From the NCBI GenBank assembly GCA_037954235.1, contig JBBMOA010000018.1:5640501-5704500 (forward strand): DNA of 64,000 nucleotides. The letters run 5' to 3'. This DNA comes from Aulostomus chinensis. Its lineage: Eukaryota > Chordata > Actinopteri > Syngnathiformes > Aulostomidae. The translations under genes were made by a program, and so were the position numbers. Below, piece by piece: positions 13,403 to 27,010 of this stretch. The notes under the pieces are model-generated. The model was not told the DNA's origin. It saw nothing but the letters and a program-made list of their open reading frames with translations, and made no database searches. Each line of letters begins with the position of its first letter. The stretch's first letter is position 1.

Positions 13403-14291
13403 GTCCGTGCGTGTTGGGCTGCTCTCAGCTCAAGCCTCGGGTCTGATTATAGGCGTGTGAGGTGAATGTAAGTCGGGGCTTGTTAGTCATCATTTCAGTT
13501 GCTGGCTCTTGTGAAAAAAAAAAAAAAAACAAGAAAAAAAAACAGAAGCCTGTGTGCAAACTCGGAGGAGGTAATAATGTCTTCACAGTCATTACCCTGA
13601 AAGCCAAAGCCATCCCGAGTGGTTATGACGTCATCTGTCTGCTTTTAGTATAGTCCCCCCCCCCCCCACCAAAAACATAAAAGCTCTGGCTTCTGTGCTG
13701 CCAGAAGAAAGAGATGTTTAAATAAAAATAAATGAGGGCTTCCACTGAAGATGGGAGTCCTACACAGGAGCGGAGTCAGCAGTGGCCACAGGCCCCTGAT
13801 AGCCCCTGATAGCCCAGCCTCCCCAGACTGGCTGGGCCAACTTTGATCACATGTACCTTTACATGAGGTTTCCATATTATTGCGCTAATCCGATTTAAAC
13901 CAGACTTTTAAGAATGCATGCAAACACGCTAACTGAAATTAGCTTTTTCAAAGGCGGGCTGTGACAAATCCAGACAATACCCCGGCCTGCGCACTGGTGG
14001 GGCATTCTCGCACATGTTCTGTAGTCTGGCTTTTAATCTAGGAGTCAATTACACACAAACATCTGGACAACTGGAGGAAATCATAACATGCACCACGAAG
14101 TCTCCCAGTTGCTGATAAACTTCCGTCAGTAAATCAACTCTTCCCAGTTCACGTACTGGGGAAATAAATGAGTTATAATTAGCTTGACTGTAACTGTGCG
14201 TGTCAACCCACTGAGTCAAGAGTAACGGTCTACAGACCAGGGCAGACATCTTAAACTCTGCCTCAGCAACTGAAAGGAAGTCATGTGATCT

Positions 14292-14331
<40 letters not shown>
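14292..14331. repeat. (GT)n microsatellite
   Basis: GT run followed directly by two TTAGGG-like units at 14,334-14,346. Confidence 0.95.
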
Positions 14332-14797
14332 TGTTAGGGTTAGGGTTATCCCTCACTTTATTCACACACCAGCAAAATGGCAGTGGCAGAGGTGTGGAGG
14401 TGCACCATCTTTTCTCTAGCTTGGTCCTCCTCGGTTATGCATTGGTTTCCTAGCACAGGTTTTGATATTTGCTGGGTTGGAAATGACTAACTGTTCTGTG
14501 CCGTTCACCTTTCGTTCTGAGCGCGGGTCGGCGCGACGCTGCATGTGTTTTCCACTCACACGGGAGAGTTATTCATTTCTTACTTGGCTGAATGACATCA
14601 GAGTAATTACTCAGGGGAAGTTCCTCGCCACTCATCCTTGCTGTCCACCTGTGGGAGCGAAATCAATGGTCAGGGCAGGCAGCAGTTCCCCAATGGGTCT
14701 TGGTGTGTCTGGTCTTCACTGAGGAATTTTAAAAACTTTGACTCATGTCGTGTTCGCTGATGGTTAACTGAGGGAGAAAGGTTCGAGATTGCGCAAT

Positions 14798-14802
<5 letters not shown>

Positions 14803-14862
<60 letters not shown>

Positions 14863-14868
14863 CGCTCG
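14803..14868. repeat. (CT)n microsatellite
   Basis: About 28 CT units ending in CTCG units. Confidence 0.95.
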
Positions 14869-15654
14869 CCACACTCAACCCTGCCGCCCCCGCAGCAGCT
14901 GGTATGTGGAAAGTAGCTGCCTTGGAGAAGGAAGGAGGAACTTTATAGAAGACAGAGCTTTATTTTTAACGTGCACGAGGACGTTAACGGTGCCCCTCTG
15001 ATGTTTTATTTTCACACGCTGTCAGGTTGGTGGTGCGGTGCAGCAGGACGGGGAGCAGACGGCCTTTACGGACTCTCTTTATGATGGGACACTTTGAGGA
15101 GCTGCACCGCTAAAACTGCCCCACTGCTGTGTCTCTCACTAAGTTTAGGGGAGGGGTCAAGAGCCCTGACCTCACTTCCTGTTGGGGCTCCTCACAAGCA
15201 TTCCATTGTCTGTGAGAATGTGCACGGGCTCAGGGGACTCTGCACATCTGGCAGCTGTTATTAGCAACCTCCTATGGTCGCCCCCTCCCTCACCTCCCCT
15301 CCGAGGAAGATTACTTCATGTGTACCTCAAAAAAGTACCTCAGAATAAACCCACGATGGTATTGTTTCACAAGTCAGGCTCAGAGCTTTCAGTCTCCACG
15401 GACAATCCTCAGGTTTCATTTCAAAGGTGCGTAAAGGCTCGACCGGAACAACGCGGACACGGTTCAACATGGTGGGAATATTCCCTCTCCCTACAGTGAA
15501 AAGGATGCTGGTCAGCTTAGCTGTTGCAGAGAGACTGACAGAAAAATCCCCTCGCTAAACTCACAAATTAGTACATTAAATCTTGTTTGTATTGTAATTA
15601 CAAGTTTAAAAAGGTGACAGTTTGCCATGTCAGTGGGAGTTATTATGAGCCGGA

Positions 15655-15850
15655 TCATTCTTGGCCACCATCAGTCGGTTCAAAGGACCAGTGTGGAGGA
15701 TTTAAAGGGATTTACTGACCGGAGGGACATTTAATATTCTTAATTCTGTTTTCTCTATAATCACATGTCAGAGTGGAGGTGCTTTTATTAGCCCTTTAAG
15801 TGTCGCATGTTTTAACGCTAGGTCAGAACAGACAAACCAAACTTTGTAGG
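15655..15850. repeat. Dispersed fish repeat, MITE-like
   Basis: The phrase running from the GGACCAGTGTGGAGGATTTA motif at about 15,687 through the text on the Met-rich AT tract resembles a high-copy dispersed repeat I recall from many teleost genomes. The borders are approximate. The identification rests on memory of the family and was not searched. Confidence 0.4.
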
Positions 15851-16949
15851 CTTGTCATTGTTTCCCCAAGAACACGTTTGATTATTTTGTTCCTATATGG
15901 GGTTTTTATAATCACTGAGTAGCGTCGCTAACGTTTCCCAGGTGAAGCCGGAGATAAACTTGCTTTTTAAACAAGTATTCACATAGACAACAAGCTGAAG
16001 AGCGGTGAAGGAAGAAGATTTTAAAATGGGAAAAACATGGAAGCTAGCAGAGGCTAGACGTACTGTATTTTGTGATAAAAATGGTCTGGGTGGTCAATTA
16101 ACTTCACTCCAAAACTCTCCCTGACGCCTCCACTGCCAGCCGTTCACTTATCCTATCTTACGCCCGTGTAGCATTCACTTGTTGAGAAGTTACAACACCA
16201 AGCTTCGTGGATGCTCACAATGGCTGTCATGACTTCTAAGGGTGATGCATGGTGTTTTACATGCACCTGCACGTGTATGGAAAGTTAAAAATTTTGGTTT
16301 ATAACTGCGTTTGGAAAGCAACAAGTGATTTGTTCGTGTGCAGACGTCTGCATCTGCAGTGTCACTGCTACAAACCAGATAAAACATGCAAATGAACCAG
16401 TTTCCCATACGAACGGTGGTCGTTTGCGTGAAATCAACATGAAAGCAACGCGTTGAACTTTTCTCTCGAATAATTTAAGAACCATTGATCTACAAGGAAC
16501 GTGCTGTGGTTACCTGAACTAGGGTTGAACTTACAGAAGTGACAGTAAGCAGGTTCAAAGCCGACACAGCAGCATTGTAGGAAGCTTGTCAAATGAACAA
16601 TGACTTCCCCTTGTTTTTCATCGCTGCTGTTGCTCTTTCGAAGAGCTCCAGACTCAAAGAGGTCAAAGCAGTTTTAGAAGAGCAGCTAAGTTCCTACTTT
16701 TAGACACAAGATAACACTTGCAAGTCATTCTCAGGCCCTGTGTCGTCTGAGGTGGAGGTTTACGCCTTGTTTATTCACTTTTCTATTGCACATTAAGGTA
16801 AACAGAGACATAGCTGTCATTGGCCCCAACCCCATCCCCCCTCTGCTCTTCAGTCATACGCAGTGAGTCACTGGTGTATTCTTTTTGTGTGCTGTAATCC
16901 CCTCAGACAAAACACATCTGAAGATAACAAACTGTTTGATCTAGGATAG

Positions 16950-17240
16950 AATATACAGAAAATGTATTGTGAAGGGAAGAGTTCCCATCACTTCCTCTTC
17001 AGACTGAACAAGGAAAAATCCCCAGACGTCAAAATTCTCTGCGGAAACCTTTCTCTTTTCCGTGCAGATGCTGTGACCAAAGTTAGACGTGTAATTTTAG
17101 TGCAGCGGAGACGAGATCGCAACCGGGGCTCAAGAGATGTGCCGTATTTGCATAAAAAACAAGCACTTTGGAAATTCATGTGTGGTTCAGAAATCCCGCT
17201 TTATTAAAATCATTAAAATGAATTATCTCAAGCAGCGTGC
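16950..17240. promoter_or_regulatory. Possible conserved non-coding element
   Basis: Repeat-free block with a perfect octamer ATTTGCAT at 17,146-17,153 and AT-rich homeodomain-like cores at 17,204-17,228. This is suggestive of an enhancer but unproven. Confidence 0.15.
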
Positions 17241-19203
17241 GTGTGCTTAATTGGTAGTGACAGCGCTTGTGGCGGCGGAGGTTTGGTTTCCCCTCTCAAC
17301 ACTGAAAAGCACAAGTTGCGCCTGGAGTCAGGATGGCTTATCTCTGTCTGCACCCCAAACAGTGGGCTTAAGTGCTGGCTGTGTCACATGCCTGCGCTCT
17401 TCACAGGTTTGGAAGAAATCTGTCCGCCCAGCATTCACTCTCCTGCAGGCTTATCTTACCGCTTATCTGTCGTCTATCTACAGTCTGCTTTTTTTTTTTT
17501 TTCCTGCACAGAAGAATTCGTGTTACATTTGATCCGTTTTGTGGTGCACACGCATAATTGCTGTCCAGATTCATGTCACTTCATCTACCCACACACACAC
17601 ACCCACCCACACACACGGACACACACACACACACATACACGTACACATGTGCGCGCACACACACTGGCCTTTCGTGTCATGCAGGATTGAGAGAATGTGT
17701 TAGTGATCGCTTCCCTTCTATCTCCTGAATTTCATCCAAGGTGTCTGCAACTAAACTGAGTTTTGTAATTTTTTTAAATTTCATTTATTTATTTATTTTT
17801 TTACAAACTCTTTGTCTCTATGGTGTTTTTTTTTTTTTAAACAACTTCAAACCTTAAACTTTGACTCAGGTTCAGGTCACAGAAGTGGGATATCGATCAA
17901 GCAGTTACTTTACAGAGTGGCAGCAGTGGACACAACCCCAGTACTTCATTATACTCAAGGTATAGATTCTCCTATACACAATTTACGGAGCTACAAGTGG
18001 AGGTGGCCTTGGTTCATTTTTTTCTTGAACTGATGTACTCGGATATTTCCTTCATGAGAAGTTCTTGTGAATTCACGGGTGAATTTTATGTGTCGTGTCA
18101 GTGCACCGCTTTATCGCTTTCACAGCCACTCACAAAACGGTGCGGCTCCCTGAAACCACCGACTGTAAAGTCTGACTTCCTTGTAGAACCACGGTGCTCT
18201 GCAAGGTCTGGAGACGCGGCTGTGAAAAACATAGAGCTGTAACTGAATAGGTAATGAATCCAGCGTTTGCTTCTCATCTCAGGAGCAAAAAAAAAAAAAC
18301 TTGTGGCCAGTTGCATTTAATAAGTAGAAATAAATGAATACATCAAAAAAAAACAGTACAGAAATATAGCAGATTCAAAGGTATGTATTTCTTAAAAGTG
18401 CATTAAAAGTAATTAATTTCTGAGGAAATACATACTTAGTAAATTACAAAAACCTGAAAACTGTTCTCCTCCACTGCAACGGTATTTCTCTATAGTTGCA
18501 CTTTTATAAAAAAAAAAAAAAAAGATTGTGTTGTGATAAATTGCTTTGTCGTGGATTAAAACTCAAGGCATTTTCGTGTTTTTTTATTGCCATCATCCAA
18601 TAAGAAGTGGTATGTGCCTTACCAAAGCCTTGATGAAACAGCCTTAAACATAAATAATGGCATGAATACTGATTATATTCAAGAATGAAGAGTTCTGGTA
18701 TCTGTACTGAGGATCTGTAGTTGTGTTACATTATTTTTACAGCCAGATCTGAAAAGCAGGTCCACTTCTGCACCCGTACGTGTGCCGGTGCTTAAGCAGT
18801 ATTGGGTGTCTGATGTGTTTATTGTGTTCTGGTCCACTAAGGCGAAGTGTGTTAGTAGATAGTAAAACAAGGCTCCCACGTGGTTTTGGGGGGGGGGGGG
18901 GGGTGGTCCATGACTTTTGCGGCTTCCTGCAGATTAGGCCGTGTTTATAGAGCCTTGCTGAAGTACCCTTAGAAAAACAAATTCAAATCCACACGTCCAT
19001 TGTGAGAGTCTCGTCATAAGGACGTCCTGGATTTGCAGCGGCAGTCAGAGAAGAAATGATGCAACTGCTGTCAGCGGTGCATTTAGTGGTTGAAAGAGGG
19101 GGTGACAAAATACTACAAAAGGGTTCAGCTCATGGTTCGGCAGCCCCAAGTCGGACGGCTGTCATCAGACCTTCTGATGCGTCAGAACGGGTGCAGCTTA
19201 ACA

Positions 19204-19206
19204 AAA

Positions 19207-19237
<31 letters not shown>

Positions 19238-19251
19238 AACAACAACAACAA
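19204..19251. repeat. (CAA)n microsatellite
   Basis: CAA trinucleotide run with one GCAGCA interruption. Confidence 0.95.
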
Positions 19252-19384
19252 AACTCTGTAGTTTTGATCTAAAACCATGTGGCGCCCATCAGTATTTCCT
19301 CTTTCTATGCAAAGAAACCCAACTCTGACATTTCTTCTAATTCACTGACCAGAAAGTAAGTTCAAAAGGTTACTTGTAGGGTTT

Positions 19385-19405
19385 GTGTGTGAGTATGTGA
19401 GTGTG

Positions 19406-19445
<40 letters not shown>

Positions 19446-19465
19446 TGTGCTTTTGTGTGTGTCTG
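19385..19465. repeat. Imperfect (GT)n microsatellite
   Basis: GT repeat with GAGT and TATG interruptions. Confidence 0.9.
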
Positions 19466-21934
19466 AAGAAATGAACAACAACACCAGGGTCTGACATATA
19501 ATGCAAAGCGTCACTTGTGCTTTGTCAGTTTGCAGTTGTGCTTTTATGGAGCGTCACGTGGCTTTTACAGTTCTATCTTGAGATGGTCTGCTGTTTTCCA
19601 TCTTGTCACATCTGTGGGAGCTATACAACTTCTGCTCTCGCTCTCTGACCTCAGCGTTGCTGATGTGATGCAGTTTCAAAAGCGTTACGTGCTTGAGGAG
19701 GTAGGAGAGGATTTAGAGCACAGATGTTGCACAGCAATCGCTCCACGCAAATGAAAAAACCAGACCTGTGGGGTCGTGCGATCATGAAAAACCGACATAT
19801 AAAGAAAAAGTAGAGTAAAAAGGAAATAGAAAAAGGGACGGATGTGTGTAGGCAGAGGAAGGGAAGTGAAGTTGGTCAATAAAGGGTAAAATAAACTTTC
19901 AGTTACCAGGTCAACCATGCACCTAATGGAATCTTGCCTGGAGAAGCTCGCATGTAAGCTGCGAGTTAGACTTTTTCAGAAAGAGAGCCAAGACTCAATG
20001 AGGTGATCTCTGTGTATTTTGCTTGAGGCAGAGCGTTCACTATTTGTTTGTAAAAGCGGTTTTACAAAAGAGTGTTTTTGCTAACACTTGCGTCAAAGGT
20101 GCACGTTCCTCTCCCGAGCAGAACTCCCCTGTTTCCCAAAGGGAAACTGGCACTTGGCTGCTGGGGTCAATGTTGGGGTCATCAGATAAGGAGGATCAGG
20201 GTCAGGCCATCACTTTAATCCTGGTGGTGTTTTTTTGTTTTGTTTTTTTTAAACCGTCCTTTCTAATGATCAGGACTCCTCGGTTTAAAAAAAAAAAAGA
20301 AAAAGAAAAAAGATGAACATTCACAGACGCCACATGTTGTGTGAAACTTACAATAAACAGACAAAGTGTGTGAGCAGAGGTCTAAAGCACACACTCCTCT
20401 GGTGAAGCCTGAAGCACACAAACACAAAAAGGAGCCAAGACGTATTATGGCTGTTTACTCCTTTTTCTGTCACAATGACAACGTTAAAATTTCCACCGGT
20501 CATAGAAAACAGTTCACCCAGTACCTCTTTATTATCGGAGGCTTTATGAGCAGCTTTTCCTACCTGCAGGTCTATTGAGAAGGTTAATGATTTAAATCCT
20601 TCTGAAAACAAAGCAAAGTCATTTAGTGAACCGCGGAGAAACCCACCAGATTTATTGACTGCAGACCATCGCCTCCCCCTGCGGTCAAGCCCAACACGCC
20701 ACCCGGGAAGTGATGCTTTGATCAGCACACTGCACACATTCTTCCCATCACCATCTCACTTCCCTCCCCGGTGTTTATTATTGGCTGCAGCTGGATCACC
20801 TCCAGTCGATGAAACCTCGCCCCGCCAAAGTCGTCCTGACAGAAATCCCGTCCCACAAATCTCAAACAGCTCACCTCTGTTTGACTTTAGCTCAAGTTAT
20901 TAGACGCAGTGGCATGTAAGGATGTATTGTTTGTTTGCGGGAAACTGGTTTATTTATTGTTTAGCGCTGAGGATTTCTACCCATTAAATTATATTTTAAA
21001 CAAGTTTCCTCCTTCCTGTCGGCGCAAGGACTCATTTCCTTTTTTTTGACCTTTGACCTCTGTGTGAAGAGAAGCGACAAGGCTTCGCTGTGTGCCTGTG
21101 TAGCGTCGCTGTTGTAATGGGTATTTGACAGACACGAGGTGACTTTCTACATCTGTCACATGGATCGAATAAAACCTCCAAACTGTTGAGTAGCGAAAGG
21201 AAATAAAAACAAGTTTAATCTCCTTTTGTTTCACTCATATTCATATGAAATGTGGCGTTGAGTTCCTGGACAAAAGAACCGAACAGAATATGTTTGTCTA
21301 CTGCCCTTTCTCAGAATACGACAATTGAAATGAGACAAAAAATCAAACGGCTAAAACGAGACGAAAACAAATCAGTTAAAAGACTAAAACTGAACCAGAA
21401 TCAGCTGTCCAAAACACACACAAGTCAGTTCCCGTCGACTCAAACTGAACTTTCAACCTGCTAAAAAAAGTGACTTAAAACAGGATGATTTGATTAAGTG
21501 AGAGCACTAACCAGGACATTTGAAACAGGGCTAAGATGAAGACTAAATTAAAAACTCGCCACCAGTTACGAACACTCATTTTCACGTGTCGAGCCTCGGT
21601 CACTGCGCCGTTCTGTTCAAGAAAAACATCATGACTCACTTGAAATTTGGACGAAGCAGCAACTAATATTAGATTTCACATGTCGTACAAACATTGGGCC
21701 TCATTCATGAAATGTTCTGACATACAAATTTGCTCTTAAAACTGTAGAACTTTTCTTTACTTTCCTTTTTTTAGCCCTCAATTAAATCTTCTAGACACAA
21801 GTCAAGTCAGTTACAAGAGGAACACAATAGATGTCAGGAGGAAAGAGAACAGGCTTTGCTTCCTGTCTGTAAGACAAAAGTGAGGGCTAAAAAAAAAAAA
21901 GCCCGAGTATGTAAGAACAAAATGACACGCAAGA

Positions 21935-21990
21935 CCATCCATCCTCCAGCCATCCATCCATCATTATCCTGTCTCAGGGTCGCGAGGGCA
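21935..21990 (+). repeat. Fragment of RTE/Expander-like 3' end
   Basis: Short CCATCCATCC-rich piece followed by a TTATCCTGTCTCAGGGTCGC-like phrase. It matches the start of the longer copies at 45,023 and 55,021. Confidence 0.4.
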
Positions 21991-22685
21991 CATGAACATC
22001 AGATTTTTTTCCTCCTTGATGAATGAGGCCCATTTAGCTTCAAAAAAGGATTGTATTTATCAACAGAGACCTCAGAACCAACTGTTACGTAACAGCAGAT
22101 GTCATAAGTGGCCGCTTTTAATTGCTCACAGACACTTTAAGATGAAACGTAAAGCCTGACGATATTAATGAATATTTTTAACCCCCCCCCCCTCCAGACG
22201 TAAAATATAAATGAATCCTCATCAAATATCCGTCAATGATGTTGTGACACGAAGCTGATGTGGACGCGCAGGTTTTGCAGTGTTGTTGCCGTGACAACAA
22301 GAGAAGAGGCATGTCGCAATTTCATTTCTGCTTAAGAGGAATACTGATAGGAAAGTTACCCCCCCCCCCAAAAAAGAAGGGGAAATAATTTTCCCTGCTA
22401 TTTCTTTCTCCTAAAAAAAAATGAAGAAGAAGAACTGTTGTAGAAACACAATCTAAACAGGACTGCGGGGGCTAATTATCCTCAGCCTCCACAGACGGAC
22501 AGCTCATCCCTCACACGCCAGTGGAGAATCCAAACTCTTTGCTAACAACGTCCATCCCTCGCTTTTCCCCGCTGAAGTCTACAAAGAGTCACGGTGACTA
22601 AAGCGCCTCCAGTAGATTTCTCACCAAATCAATTTCACGTAGTCTCGACGTCAATGGGCCCGTCAGCCTTGGATACACACATCTG

Positions 22686-22722
22686 CGCGTGTGTGTGTGT
22701 GTGAGTGTGTGAGTGTGTGAGG
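22686..22722. repeat. (GT)n microsatellite, imperfect
   Basis: GT repeat with GAGT interruptions. Confidence 0.9.
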
Positions 22723-23235
22723 TTTTCCACATGTTGATGACTGTTAGCTCATGCTGCCGCTTGCCAGCTGGGATGGTCTTGCTTGAGGATTTATTAGTCA
22801 TACCAGTAAAGTCTGTCCGCTGGAACAAAGAGGCGGCTGCATCATTAGCTAATCAGACTTCTTTGATGGGCTGTTTTGGAATTAAGAGAAGAAGAAGGAA
22901 GGAAAGGGGGGGGGGGAGAGCAAAAAGTTGGAGCGTTAACTCGGTGTCCGTGTTCAAACGTTCAACCCTCGAATTCAGAATTTGGCAACCACGCAGCCGC
23001 CGCAGAGAATGCTCCATAAGAGTGGCGATTACCGCTGGTGGATAACGAGGAAGTAATCTGGCTTTAATTAACAGTTCACACACAATCTCCTCTGGCCGGC
23101 TGAAACCTCACCACGCAGGCGTAGACATTCCTCATTACGATGAAGCAGCAACAGGGTCGCAGCCTTTAATACGTTTGTGTTCCAGATCCGGACGTCAGAT
23201 TGTTGCACACACTCTTTTAGTAACGCAGTACACGA

Positions 23236-23365
23236 GAAACAGTGGTGGCAACAGTACACAGTACTTTAGTTTCTGGAGTAGATGTACAGATACTTATGAA
23301 AAAAAAAAAGAAAAAAAAAGCCATTTGATTCAATTTGTTGACTCAAGTAAAAGTAAGAATTAGAA
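23236..23365. repeat. Dispersed fish repeat, AGTAC-rich type
   Basis: Contains the phrases CAGTGGTGGCAACAGTACACAG and GGAGTAGATGTACAGATACTT in shortened form, then ACTCAAGTAAAAGTAAGAAT. These resemble a very common teleost dispersed repeat built from AGTAC/AAGTA units. Identified from memory; borders approximate. Confidence 0.5.
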
Positions 23366-25139
23366 AAGTTGCTCTTGGGAGGACAGTGATGACTTTTTTT
23401 GGAGCACAAAGTCCGGGATTCTTATCTCTGTATCTGCTGCTGGTTCTGGGAATCGCGTCACCACATTTGTCGTTGCTACTTTATGTTTTTCATCTTGAAA
23501 ATCTCTTTTTCAGGGGGATTTTTTATGAGTTTCAAAACAACTCGGCCAAGAGCTGCGGTTGAACGCCGTCCGCAGAACCGTTGACTGTCCTTGTAAATAA
23601 GGAAAATGAAAAAATGACAACCGACACCTCAGGTCTGATTCAGCCTTACACTTTTGGGGTTTGAGGTAAACGAATGTTGTGCGCTGTCAGTGTGTTACCG
23701 CTCCGTTCATTTTGGTCGACATCAGGCTTGGTTTTGGGAGGGCGCATGTGTTACAGGTAAAAGATCTCAAGTTCTGCTCAAATGCGTTAAAACTAAAACA
23801 GAAAATGTAGAGAGTTGCAAAACAACGCTGTGCCCATTTCAGGCACCTAAACACATCTGCACTCTTTTGCAAACGTATCATGAATATCATGAACTATTAT
23901 ACTAGCTACTGACTTTTAATATTAATATACTAATAATACTTTTTTTAATGACTACTTGTACTATTCATGGAACTCCAACACAGCCAACACGGTGAATTTG
24001 TACGTATATTTTTCATGTTGTCCGTCATTGTTATTTGAATTGCTCTTGTGTATCAGTGGAGTCGTATTGAATTCAAATGACATATCTGTACTTTGTTACT
24101 TCCGATACATCGGAATCCTTTAAAATGCCATTGCACTGTGTGTTTTTTGCATTTGTGATGCTGAATATTTATCTCGTGGACGTAAAAATGGGGGATTTCC
24201 TGTTCCACCCATGCTGCATCCCTCGTACTAACTGTGTGGCTTCATCAATGTTAAAGTCACATTTGTGCCTCTGACTTCAACAAGTTCCAATAGCAAGGCT
24301 GAACTGCAGGACTCTGGCTTGGAGGAACAGCCCTGCAACCACCTGGGACTCAGACGGGCCTCATAAATCAGGGAACCCTGCAAAAGGAAAAAAAAGAAAA
24401 AAAACGAGTGTTCATTCGTTTCTTTTGCTGCTGGAGGTGAATTGATTTAGAGGCCTAAGTGAAATATTGTTCTGATCCTGGTCTATGACCTCTCTTGCCT
24501 CCTAACCTCTTCCTAGACCACCCCCCCCCCCCCCCCACACACACACACACACAGAGCTATGAATTCCAGGAAAAGTTACAGCGAAGTTCTGGCTTCTATA
24601 AATCACAATTCTTCTCCCCAGCCACTCCCTGCAGAGAGAGAAACATCATCCCCTTCCCTTTTCCTGACCCCCTAAAACCAACCCCCCAGCCGACCTCCCC
24701 CGGCTTTGACTGTTTTACTGCAGCGTAGACTGGCAGATGAGAACTTCCTCACCATTTTACCACAATCTCAGCAGGTCTCTGTTTCACTCTGAGTCACTCA
24801 CTGGGTGTTTAGATCTTTACAGCCTTGTCTGTCACACCACGGTGGCGTCAAATGTCATGCTGCTTCAATCAGTCTCCCTGCCGTATTTACCTGTTACTGT
24901 TTTGGCTTGTGGTCATGGGGTCGTTAGGGGTTTATTGCCCACAATCCACAGCAGCGGTGCCAGTCAAGTCTGAGTGTTATGGTGTTTTTGCAGTGAGCCC
25001 GTTAACAAATATAGAGGGGAAAAAAAAAAAACTTGAACAAAACCCCTCTGCAACGGCAGAGAGCTGGAGGAAAGAGCAGCAAAATTTATGTCAGGAAAAT
25101 GATCCATGACAAAAGACACTAATGGAAAAAGCGTGTTAC

Positions 25140-25440
25140 GTAAGCATTGTTTTACAGGACCAGTGGAAAAGCTTTTTATTGATTGGCCTCTGCGATTATG
25201 CCTGAAAGGAGCATGTGACTACAGCGCTGTCGCCCAACCCATGGGGATGATAGACCTGTCTTTGCATGCCCGTTAGACACAGGCGAGCTGATTAATCCAC
25301 AAGGTTAGGCTTGCATACGAATGACATATCGATCATACAGGGCTGGGTTTCTGGGACAGTCTGGCTAAGAGCTCTGACGGGAACCCTTGACACAGCTCTC
25401 ATGAATAGCTTATAAACACTGAACATCCGTAAACAGTTTA
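25140..25440. promoter_or_regulatory. Possible conserved non-coding element
   Basis: Repeat-free block with an ATTGATTGG motif near 25,178, TTTGCATG at 25,261-25,268 and GATTAATCC at 25,290-25,298, a Bicoid/Otx-type palindrome. Only cross-species alignment could decide whether it is an enhancer. Confidence 0.15.
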
Positions 25441-26289
25441 GAAGACCCGTTTGGACTTTGTTCCAGAAGGGTGGGTGGGAAGGAGGGATGCAGTAAAGGG
25501 ACAGGAGGGGTGAGAGTGAAGCACTGCAGCTGATATTCCCTCTATAGTGGCCAAGTTGGGAGGAGCAAGATCAAGCTGCCTCTATTCTCCTTTGGGACGT
25601 TCTGCCTGTACAAACAAACCGATCCGAGGCCTCCGGTCTAATGGGAACCAGATTTGCTCGAGGACCATATCCCCTCTTTCTCTTACCCTCCACTTCTTAA
25701 CCCCCGCTGCATGACCAAAGCTCCAGTGACATTCACTCCAGCTGAAGGACGCACTTCAATTATCCCAAACAGACCTGAAAATATCCCCCTGTTCTTTTTC
25801 CCAGCGTTCCCACGCAACAGTTCATGACGTTCCACGTTACTACATGAGCGTTGACCTTTTTGACCCCGGAGCAGGCAGACTCCAGTGGCCCTCACTTATC
25901 TCCACACTTTCTCTCACTTTCAAATGCTTTCTCTATCACTCCTCCTCTCTCCCACTTTCTTCCAGTCTATTTATACATCGCACATGTAAACTTCCAATTG
26001 ATTCATGATGATACCGATGACCTTTTGTTTTCCACTCCAATTCATATCTCACTAACTCCTCTGCTGATAGTTTGTTAAAATGTGTTATTTGTACTCGTTT
26101 CAGAAGAGGTGGAGAAGTACAAGATGAGCCGGGTTTTTATTTGTTGATTTCACTTCAAAATAGAGTGTATTTGTGTCAAATAATACTGTAAAATATACAT
26201 CGATTTGTCGTGTACTCGTGGAAATGAATATGTTTCCCAGGTCAGATGGTTCCAGAACAACGACCAGCAAAATCTAGAAATACCACATC

Positions 26290-27010
26290 GCAGTTCAAAG
26301 CCTATGCGATGTGTGACGTAACATTGCTCGAAGTCAACGGTGAGTCCCAGCGGATGTTTTTTGTATACTTGAAGACATTTCCACACGCCATTCCTGAGAT
26401 CATGTCTTTGTTTGAGTTCATCGGGACTTCGACAAGCAAAATTCTTCCAGTTCATCCGTCATTCCCAGTTGACATTTGTGGCACCTCTGACAAATTCCCT
26501 CAAGGCGTTGCCAAGACATCACCTTTGACCATCAAATTCTTTTAGTTCATCCTTGAGTCCCAGTGGATGTTTGCTGCAAATTTTGAGAAACTGCCTCAGG
26601 GCATTCTGGAGAGGCTGCACTTATGTAAAGGGAAAGTAGCAGCTAACAGCTTTGGGCAAATCAGGAGCACTTTCCCAAAGGTGTTTCACAGATATTGCTG
26701 TACTAAGAGACTGACAGTTATTTCCAGGCACGTGAAGTGACAGTCGCCTTTTGACCAACAAAATGTTTATCGTTCATCCTTAATTCCCAGTGGATGTCCA
26801 TGGTAAATGTGAAGAAATTCCGCTAGATGTTCCAAAAATATTGCATCAACGAGAATAGGACGGCTATCACACATCTGAGGTGATAGAAGCCTTAACCTTT
26901 GACCCTTGGCCACCAAAGTGTTTTCAGTTCATCCTTAAATCCCAGTGGACCTATGAGCCAAATTTGAAGGAATTCCCCACAAGCATTCCCAAATGGAATC
27001 TACAGATTAT
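26290..27010 (+). repeat. Degenerate tandem array of a fish repeat unit
   Basis: A unit reading roughly TTCATCCTTGAGTCCCAGTG, followed by GATGTTTG and AATTTGAAGAAATTCC, occurs about five times. Starts are near 26,325, 26,451, 26,547, 26,769 and 26,930. The copies are diverged and of unequal spacing. The unit resembles a widespread fish repeat related to retroposon tails. Open frames across it are not genes. Confidence 0.6.

Larger units (their letters stand above)
13500..26240. other. Gene-free stretch with repeats
   Basis: No exon with a domain, a consistent reading frame and paired splice sites could be found on either strand. The stretch holds the microsatellites and dispersed repeats listed separately and many poly-A, poly-T and poly-G runs. 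Two blocks, 16,950-17,240 and 25,140-25,440, are free of simple repeats and look like possible non-coding elements. Confidence 0.55.

Noticed and set aside
14332..14348. TTAGGG units after a GT tract, as interstitial telomere sequence
   Set aside because: Only two units, which is expected by chance in GT-rich sequence.
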